Notes under the pieces: generated by a model
What the model was told of the DNA's origin: nothing
Databases searched by the model: none
The model's input: only the letters and a program-made list of their open reading frames with translations
Part shown: piece by piece, positions 6,874 to 11,693 of the stretch
How positions within the stretch are numbered: position 1 is the stretch's first letter
How the letters are laid out: each line of letters opens with the position of its first letter
Source: an uncultured Eubacteriales bacterium
Lineage (GTDB): Bacteria > Bacillota_A > Clostridia > Christensenellales > Aristaeellaceae
Assembly: GCA_944333375.1 (NCBI GenBank)
Contig: CALVKX010000048.1
Coordinates: 1-11,693, forward strand
Direction: 5' to 3'
DNA: 11,693 bases
Made by a program: the position numbers and the translations under genes

Positions 6874-7770
6874 TTAGAAAATGAGGGAAACCTCGGCGTC
6901 CCCGTCCTCGCCCAGCTCGTCGAGAACATAGCTCTCCGGCGGCGCGTTGAGGCGGGAAAACTCGTAGGCGAGCTGCTCCTCGACGTCTCCGCCGAGGCTT
7001 TCAAACTCCGCGATCGCCGCCTGGGCCTCCTGGGTGAAGGCCTCCAGGGTGATGCCCCTGGACATGATATAGGAAGCGATTTCCTTGCCCACATAGCGGA
7101 AGTGCCAGGGCTCGAACTTGATGCCGGTCTCCGCCTCCGATTCCTCCAGGAAGCGCAGGATAAAGCCGTAATCGGCGCAGTTTTCCTTCATCCACTGGGC
7201 CTCGGGGGTCCACTTGAAGTCCTGCGTCATGGTGGGACGGCCCGCATAGTCGCCGTTGAGGATGTCGGCGCAGATGCCCGTCTGGTGCTCGCTGGAACCC
7301 GGCTTGGCGACATAACCGTCATCGACGTTGTTGTTGCGCGCCAGGTAATTGGCGTAGGTGGTGGACTGCGTGCCGTAGCTGCGGTAGCCGCTCTTGAGAT
7401 AGAGCACCATGCCCGTATCCTCGTCATACGTCGCAGTCTTTTCCTTGCCCGCCTCGTTGACATAGACGTATTCCGTCACATGCGACGCGGCGGTGAACAT
7501 CTCCTCAAGGGCCTTGGCCGCCGTCTCCTCCAGGTAGACGGCCGCGGACGTCGCGCGCTTGACGCCCGTCACCTTCACCAGCGGATCGGGCTCGAAGTCC
7601 TTGTCGAGCATGTTGTCGGCGTTGACCAGCACCGCGTATTTGGACTGGATCTCCGTCAGGGACACGGGGAAGGTCCAGCGCACCTCGGGCAGGTCGGACT
7701 CCTGAGCGAGCGCTCCGAAGGCGGACAGGCAGAGGATCACCGTCAGAATACCGCACACCAGCTTGTTCAT
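6874..7770 (-). CDS. Secreted VanY-like M15B family D,D-carboxypeptidase (intact active site)
   Basis: Encodes 298 residues. A clear signal peptide covers about residues 1-22 (MNKLVCGILTVILCLSAFGA then LA and QE), so the enzyme acts outside the membrane on peptidoglycan stem peptides. Family landmarks: VLVNADNMLDKDF near the mature N-terminus, SGYRSYGTQ at 127-135, SSEHQTGICAD at 159-169 giving zinc ligands H162 and D169, and EPWHFRYVG at 220-228 giving catalytic E220 and zinc ligand H223. All catalytic positions are intact. There is an acidic insertion (about 97-125) before the GYRS motif and a tail of about 70 residues after the active site. Its ATG has GAGGTG 5 nt upstream, overlapping the stop of the preceding M15 gene, so the two are translationally close. 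D,D-dipeptidase or L,D-carboxypeptidase activity are alternatives. Confidence 0.92.
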   Translation of the reverse strand: MNKLVCGILTVILCLSAFGALAQESDLPEVRWTFPVSLTEIQSKYAVLVNADNMLDKDFEPDPLVKVTGVKRATSAAVYLEETAAKALEEMFTAASHVTEYVYVNEAGKEKTATYDEDTGMVLYLKSGYRSYGTQSTTYANYLARNNNVDDGYVAKPGSSEHQTGICADILNGDYAGRPTMTQDFKWTPEAQWMKENCADYGFILRFLEESEAETGIKFEPWHFRYVGKEIASYIMSRGITLEAFTQEAQAAIAEFESLGGDVEEQLAYEFSRLNAPPESYVLDELGEDGDAEVSLIF

Positions 7771-7779
7771 GCGAGCACC

Positions 7780-8451
7780 TCATTCATTCGTAGCTTGATG
7801 GAGCAAAAAATCATACACGCCCAGCTTGTAGCCGGTCATGTAGGTTTCCATGGGAACGCCGGATTCATAGATGGCCTGCGCCTGCTCCCTGCCCACATAG
7901 CGCACGTGCCAGGGCTCGTACATATAGCCCGTCACATCCTCATACTCCTTGGGATAGCGCACGATAAAGCCGAAGCGGTGGGCGTTTGCGGCAACCCACT
8001 GACCCTCCTTGGTTTCGGCAAAGGCGCTGTTGAGCTGCGAACTGCCCTTCTTGGCGATGTCCATCGCCAGGCCGAGCTGGTGCTCGCTGGTGCCGGGGCG
8101 CGCGGAAACGCGGTCCGCCGCCTCCTCTCCCTGCGAAGCCTTCTTGCGGGCGTAGATGGTGGCCTGCTTGGAGTAGCTGCGGTAGCCGGAAACGGTGGAG
8201 AGGTTGATCCCTTCCTCCTTGGCCGCGGCGAACATCTCCTCAAGGGCCGCGGCAGCGTCCTCACGCATGGACTGGGACATTCCGATGGCTTCCACCTTGC
8301 GCAGCGTCTCGGGAACAAAATACTCGCTCACCGAGTGCTGGCGGTTGATGAGAAATATCTCTCCCTCCATATTCTTATCCGGGAGAGCCGCTTTCATACT
8401 GCCCTCAAGCAGCGCGGCCGAAGCGGCCACGACGGACAGCACCTTTCCCAA
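7780..8451 (-). CDS. VanY-like M15B family D,D-carboxypeptidase (intact active site)
   Basis: About 223 residues from the chosen start. A short hydrophobic N-terminus (VLSVVAASAALL) may be a weak signal or anchor. Family landmarks: IFLINRQHSVSEYF, SGYRSYSKQ, TSEHQLGLAMD with zinc ligands H124 and D131, and EPWHVRYVG with catalytic E179 and zinc ligand H182. The product is close to a bare catalytic domain, without the tail found in the next gene. The frame extends to a GTG at 8478, but the promoter at 8482-8510 predicts transcription starting near 8475, inside that codon. TTG at 8451 with GAGG at 8460-8463 and an 8-nt spacer is preferred; TTG 8457 and GTG 8442 are other options. The next M15 gene follows after 9 nt, so the two are probably an ancient tandem duplication. 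Confidence 0.88.
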   Translation of the reverse strand: MGKVLSVVAASAALLEGSMKAALPDKNMEGEIFLINRQHSVSEYFVPETLRKVEAIGMSQSMREDAAAALEEMFAAAKEEGINLSTVSGYRSYSKQATIYARKKASQGEEAADRVSARPGTSEHQLGLAMDIAKKGSSQLNSAFAETKEGQWVAANAHRFGFIVRYPKEYEDVTGYMYEPWHVRYVGREQAQAIYESGVPMETYMTGYKLGVYDFLLHQATNE

Positions 8452-8459
8452 AAGCAAAG

Positions 8460-8463
8460 CCTC
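8460..8463 (-). promoter_or_regulatory. Ribosome binding site supporting the TTG start of the upstream M15 gene
   Basis: GAGG on the minus strand with an 8-nt spacer to TTG 8451. It supports this start over GTG 8478, which has no good site upstream and overlaps the predicted transcription start. Confidence 0.45.
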
Positions 8464-8481
8464 ATCACACCCTTTCACTTC

Positions 8482-8510
8482 ATTGTATCATTTCCGTAAC
8501 ATTTTAGCAA
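8482..8510 (-). promoter_or_regulatory. Sigma-A-type promoter for the two M15 peptidase genes
   Basis: Minus-strand TTGCTA (8505-8510) and TACAAT (8482-8487) have a 17-bp spacer. The -35 box abuts the hflX stop codon (8511-8513). Transcription would start near 8475. No hairpin terminator for hflX was seen in the gap, so readthrough from hflX is also likely. Confidence 0.65.
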
Positions 8511-10283
8511 CTACATCTTTTCGCCGCCGAGCACCTGTGCCCCTTCCCGGCAGACAAATTTTACATTTTGCGCATCCAGCCGCACCAGCGCCTCCACGCC
8601 CTGGGCCACATGGCGCTGCTCCAGCACCGTTCCCATGCCGTGCAGACGGCTCAACAGGCCGTAGCGGCTGAAGGGAATGAGCAATCGGACCTCCTGCGTC
8701 CCGGCGTCCAGCTCCTTTTCCACGCGCAGCAAAAGCTCCTCCACCCCCTCGCCCGTGGCGGCGCTGAGATAGGATGCGCCCGGCAGGCGGCCGGCTTGCG
8801 AGGGGAGCAGGTCGGATTTGTTGATGGCCTCGATGCGGGGGGCCTCCGTGGCGCCGAGGCTGTCGAGGACCTCCTCCACCGTGCGGCGTCGGCCGTCCAT
8901 CTGGGGATCGGCGCCGTCGGAGACCAGCACCAGCACATCGGCCAGCCTCGCCTCCTCAAGCGTCGCCCGGAAGGCCTTGACCAGCTCGTGGGGGAGCTTT
9001 CGGATAAAGCCCACGGTGTCCACCAACAGCGCCTTTGCGCCATGGGGAAGCTCGATGGGACGGCTGACGCTGTCCAGGGTGGCGAACAGCTGATTTTCCA
9101 CGTACACGCCCGCGCCGGTGAGGCGGTTGAAGAGCGTGGATTTGCCCGCGTTGGTGTAGCCCACCAGCGCGATGATGGGGATGCCGCTCCTCTCGCGGCT
9201 CTGGCGGCGCAATCCGCGCTGGCGCTCGATCTGCTCCAGCTCGCGCTCCAGATCGGTCAGGCGCTCGCGGATGCGGCGGCGGTTGACTTCCAGCTTGCTC
9301 TCGCCCGGGCCGCGCGTGCCGATGCCGCCCGCCAGGCGGCTCAAAACCAGCCCCTGCCCCAGCAGGCGCTGGCTGCGGTACTTGAGCTGGGCCATCTCCA
9401 CCTGCAACTTGCCCTCGCGCGTGCTGGCGCGGGAGGCGAAGATGTCCAGAATCAGCGCCGTTCGGTCGATGACCTTGAGCCTGAGAATCTCCTCGAGGTT
9501 TTTTTGCATCACCCCCGAGAGCTCCTCGTCGAAGATGACCAGATCGGCCTGCACGGCCTGGCAGCGCAGGCTCAACTCCTCCGCCTTGCCCCGTCCCACG
9601 CAGAAAACCGCGTCGGGCCTGGGGCGCTTTTGCAAAACGCGTAGCACCGTTTCGGCGCCCGCCGTCCTGGCCAGCTCCTCCAATTCGTCCAGCGACGTTT
9701 CGCTCTCAATCCCCACCAGCACCGCGCGCTCGCGGCCCGTCTGCGTGGCGGGAGCGGCGGCGCGGTAGGCCGCGTCCGTGCGCTCAATTTCGGAAAGCCA
9801 CGCCTCCTGCGGCAGGCGTCGGGCGCTGATGAGCTCCGTGCGGCGCACCTCGCCCTCGCGCTCCGCGTCCAGAAAGGCGCACTGCACGCTGGTGGGCCTG
9901 CCGTCCTCACTCACGCCCACGGCGCACATGGCGTCAAAGCGCATGCTCAGCAGCGCGCTCACATCCACGTCGCTCAGTTCGCCCGTGGCGCGGGGGTGCG
10001 TGTGCACGCAGCGCACCATGCTCAGCCGCCGCTCGCCGCGGCGCAGGCGCAGGTCCGGCAGGTCGATGCTGTCCGCCCGGCCGATAAAAATGTCCGCGAT
10101 CTCCCCGTAGCGGGTGATGTACACCGCAAGCTCGCGGTTCATGGACGCAGAATAGCCGCAGAGACTTTGAAGCAAGTCCTGCGGCATGAATACGCCGGGT
10201 TCGAGCTGCACGTCATAAAACGCGGTCAGCTCCTCCAGCACGCTTTTTCGGATTCCCTCGGTATTGCCATGGATCTCCGGCAC
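8511..10283 (-). CDS. hflX: GTPase HflX with N-terminal JAMM-like domain
   Basis: Encodes 590 residues, well above the roughly 420 of compact HflX. Family knowledge: HflX is a GTPase that binds the 50S subunit and splits stalled 70S ribosomes under stress. Seen: an N-terminal module (about 1-190) with E51 and the pattern HTHPRATGELSDVD (H94, H96, S104, D107), matching the JAMM consensus; the HflX N-domain (about 200-310, with VLVGIESE and VFDEELSG-type elements); the linker RGPGESKLEVNRRRIRERL with a coiled-coil-like helix; and the G domain with G1 GYTNAGKST (375-383), G3 DTVGF (422-426), G4 NKSD (488-491) and G5 SAATGEG. GTG at 10283 was chosen because a G-rich site precedes it by 7 nt and the product starts with the family-like PEIHGNTEGIRKS. 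The open frame upstream to 10577 overlaps nifU and is not used. The gap to nifU is 14 nt. Confidence 0.93.
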   Translation of the reverse strand: MPEIHGNTEGIRKSVLEELTAFYDVQLEPGVFMPQDLLQSLCGYSASMNRELAVYITRYGEIADIFIGRADSIDLPDLRLRRGERRLSMVRCVHTHPRATGELSDVDVSALLSMRFDAMCAVGVSEDGRPTSVQCAFLDAEREGEVRRTELISARRLPQEAWLSEIERTDAAYRAAAPATQTGRERAVLVGIESETSLDELEELARTAGAETVLRVLQKRPRPDAVFCVGRGKAEELSLRCQAVQADLVIFDEELSGVMQKNLEEILRLKVIDRTALILDIFASRASTREGKLQVEMAQLKYRSQRLLGQGLVLSRLAGGIGTRGPGESKLEVNRRRIRERLTDLERELEQIERQRGLRRQSRERSGIPIIALVGYTNAGKSTLFNRLTGAGVYVENQLFATLDSVSRPIELPHGAKALLVDTVGFIRKLPHELVKAFRATLEEARLADVLVLVSDGADPQMDGRRRTVEEVLDSLGATEAPRIEAINKSDLLPSQAGRLPGASYLSAATGEGVEELLLRVEKELDAGTQEVRLLIPFSRYGLLSRLHGMGTVLEQRHVAQGVEALVRLDAQNVKFVCREGAQVLGGEKM

Positions 10284-10290
10284 GGGCCGT

Positions 10291-10297
10291 CCCCCCC
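10291..10297 (-). promoter_or_regulatory. Homopolymeric G7 ribosome binding site of hflX
   Basis: The minus strand reads TAAGGGGGGG, the nifU stop codon running directly into seven G bases, then a 7-nt spacer to GTG 10283. This is an unusual, slippage-prone Shine-Dalgarno region and it decides the hflX start. Confidence 0.5.
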
Positions 10298-10672
10298 TTA
10301 TTCCCTGGGGTGCTTTTTCTGATAATCCTCCACCGCGGCGTGGATCGCCTGCTCCGCCAGAAGCGAGCAGTGCATCTTGACCGGGGGCAGCCCGTCGAGG
10401 GCCTCGGCCACGGCCTTGTTGGTGAGCTGAAGCGCCTCGTCGATGCTCTTGCCCTTGACCATCTCGGTGGCCATGCTGCTGGTGGCGATGGCCGCGCAGC
10501 AGCCGAAGGTCTTGAACTTGACGTCGGTGATGATGTCGTTCTCCACCTTGATGTCCATCTTCATGATGTCGCCGCACTTGGCGTTGCCCACGGTGCCGGT
10601 GCCGGACGCGTCGGGAATTTCGCCCACGTTGCGGGGATGCTCGAAATGCTCCATCACTTTTTCGCTGTACAT
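10298..10672 (-). CDS. nifU: Iron-sulfur cluster scaffold protein, NifU/IscU family
   Basis: Encodes 124 residues, the size of an IscU or the N-terminal domain of NifU. Family knowledge: the scaffold assembles Fe-S clusters from sulfur supplied by a cysteine desulfurase, then passes them to target proteins. Seen: MYSEKVMEHFEHPRNVGEI at the N-terminus, and the three conserved cysteines in GNAKCGD (C33, with D35), FGCCAA (C58) and MHCSLLAEQAI (C102). The extra C59 next to C58 is common in this group. The C-terminal NFU and central ferredoxin-like domains of full NifU are absent, and so is the LPPVK chaperone-recognition segment's usual context except for GLPPVKMHC itself, which is present. ATG at 10672 has AAGGAGG about 10 nt upstream. 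It lies 40 nt behind the desulfurase gene, forming the two-gene clostridial Fe-S module. Confidence 0.95.
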   Translation of the reverse strand: MYSEKVMEHFEHPRNVGEIPDASGTGTVGNAKCGDIMKMDIKVENDIITDVKFKTFGCCAAIATSSMATEMVKGKSIDEALQLTNKAVAEALDGLPPVKMHCSLLAEQAIHAAVEDYQKKHPRE

Positions 10673-10712
10673 ACGGCTGTTTCCTCCTTGACGATTGCGG
10701 TAGGTCGGCCCC

Positions 10713-11693
10713 TCAGGGCTGGAAGCTGTTTTCGGCGGACAGGGCGCTCATCTCGCGCAGGTCTCTGACGATGCCGGGAAGGGTTTGAAGCACGTAATCG
10801 ACGTCGGCCTCGGTGGTGTCGTTGCCCAGGGAGAGGCGCAGGCTTCCGTGGGCGATCTCGTGCGGCAAGCCGATGGCCAGCAGCACGTGCGAGGGATCAA
10901 GGCTGCCGCTGGTGCAGGCCGAGCCGCTGGAGGCCTCCACGCCCGCCAGGTCCAGGCGCATGAGCAGGGCCTCGCCCTCGACGTAGCGCACGGAGACGTT
11001 GACGTTGCCGGGCAGGCGCTGCGAGCGGTGGCCGTTGAGGCGCACGTCGGGGATGCTTTGCAAAATGCCGTCGATCAGCCGGTCGCGCAGCGCGGTGAGG
11101 CGGCGGGTGTACTCGGGCAGCTCGGAAACCGCCAGCTCGATGGCCGCCCCCAGGCCCACGATGCCGGGCAGGTTCTCCGTGCCCGCGCGCAGGCCGCGCT
11201 CCTGCGCGCCGCCGAAGATCAGGTTGGAGATCTTCACGCCCTTGCGGATGTAGAGCGCGCCGATGCCCTTGGGCGCGTGGAACTTGTGGCCGGAGAGGCT
11301 GAGCATGTCCACGTTCCAGTCGTTGACGTCGATGGGCACGGCGCCCACGGCCTGCACCGCGTCGGTGTGGAACAAAACGCCCGCCTCGTGGGCGACCTTG
11401 CCGATCTCGCGGATGGGCTCGATGGTGCCGATCTCGTTGTTGGCGGCCATGATGGTGATGAGCACCGTATCCGGCCGGATGGCGTTTTTCACGTCCTCCA
11501 CGCGCACCAGCCCGTTTTCGTCCACCGGCAGGTAGGTGACCTCATAGCCCTGCTTCTCCAGGTACTGGCAGGTGTGAAGCACCGCGTGGTGCTCGATCTG
11601 GCTGGTGATGATGTGCTTGCCCTTGGCGGCCAGCGCCCTGGAGGCGCAGCGGATGGCCCAGTTGTCGCTCTCGCTGCCGCCGGCGGTGAAATA
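10713..11693 (-). CDS. nifS: Cysteine desulfurase, NifS/IscS type (partial, N-terminus outside window)
   Basis: The C-terminal 326 residues are present; the frame runs open through the right edge, where it begins [14 protein letters not shown], the family's cofactor-binding region. The internal GTG at 11582 is not the start. Family knowledge: this PLP enzyme removes sulfur from L-cysteine as a persulfide and hands it to the NifU/IscU scaffold. Seen: [14 protein letters not shown], the DAVQAVG element with the PLP-contacting Asp, [21 protein letters not shown] with the Schiff-base lysine in [17 protein letters not shown], and the active loop SSGSACTSG with the catalytic Cys. The long active loop and [15 protein letters not shown] mark group I (NifS/IscS) rather than SufS. 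It is upstream of nifU by 40 nt in the same direction, with hflX next. Whether an iscR-type regulator lies upstream cannot be seen. Confidence 0.95.
   Translation of the reverse strand, partial: YFTAGGSESDNWAIRCASRALAAKGKHIITSQIEHHAVLHTCQYLEKQGYEVTYLPVDENGLVRVEDVKNAIRPDTVLITIMAANNEIGTIEPIREIGKVAHEAGVLFHTDAVQAVGAVPIDVNDWNVDMLSLSGHKFHAPKGIGALYIRKGVKISNLIFGGAQERGLRAGTENLPGIVGLGAAIELAVSELPEYTRRLTALRDRLIDGILQSIPDVRLNGHRSQRLPGNVNVSVRYVEGEALLMRLDLAGVEASSGSACTSGSLDPSHVLLAIGLPHEIAHGSLRLSLGNDTTEADVDYVLQTLPGIVRDLREMSALSAENSFQP

Noticed and set aside
5205..8499. Long plus-strand open frames opposite parB, parA and the M15 genes
   Set aside because: They are antisense shadows caused by high third-position GC; the minus-strand products are clearly ParA, ParB and M15 proteins.
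8568..9644. A 358-codon plus-strand frame opposite hflX
   Set aside because: It is the antisense shadow of the HflX G domain; no ribosome site or domain pattern supports it.
10284..10577. N-terminal extension of the hflX frame into nifU
   Set aside because: It overlaps nearly all of nifU in another frame, and the GTG at 10283 has a ribosome site and a family-like N-terminus.
1..11693. CRISPR array, insertion sequence, tRNA or prophage signals
   Set aside because: No regularly spaced repeats, terminal inverted repeats, transposase, integrase or cloverleaf-like sequence was seen on reading both strands.

Overview
The window is GC-rich, densely packed bacterial chromosome with short intergenic gaps, clear Shine-Dalgarno sites, several GTG/TTG starts and sigma-A-type promoters. 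The gene content (yloU-fakA, soj/spo0J-type parA-parB, several VanY-like M15 peptidase genes, a clostridial-style nifS-nifU pair, a long HflX) points to a high-GC Firmicute of the Clostridia. No genus can be named from the sequence alone. No tRNA, rRNA, CRISPR array, insertion sequence or phage gene was seen.

Layout. At the left edge, leftward: an Asp23/Gls24 family gene (yloU, 409-759) followed by the start of fakA/yloV (1-381, cut by the window edge), behind a good promoter at 839-867. A 370-bp divergent region separates these from a rightward pair with its own extended -10 promoter (1032-1059): a Pro/Gln-rich three-helix membrane protein with an outward C-terminal H/C-C-C motif (1130-2797), then ybaK (2831-3301). 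A hairpin at 3303-3339 sits between ybaK and a convergent GNAT acetyltransferase gene (3344-3883).

Everything further right runs leftward. In transcription order: nifS (partial, 10713-11693), nifU (10298-10672) and hflX (8511-10283) are close together. A new promoter (8482-8510) then drives two tandem VanY-like M15 peptidase genes (7780-8451, 6874-7770). Another promoter (6835-6863) drives parA (6030-6788), parB (5172-6017) and a third M15-like gene (3956-5149), ending at a hairpin (3915-3941).

The most unusual points are these. The third M15-like protein, 22 nt behind parB, keeps the fold landmarks of the family but has lost all three zinc ligands and the catalytic Glu, so it looks like a membrane-anchored pseudoenzyme beside two paralogues with intact active sites. 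HflX carries an N-terminal domain with a complete JAMM-type metalloprotease signature. The Pro/Gln-rich membrane protein ends in a possible extracytoplasmic metal-binding module. The first suggests, as inference only, a link between chromosome segregation and the cell wall.
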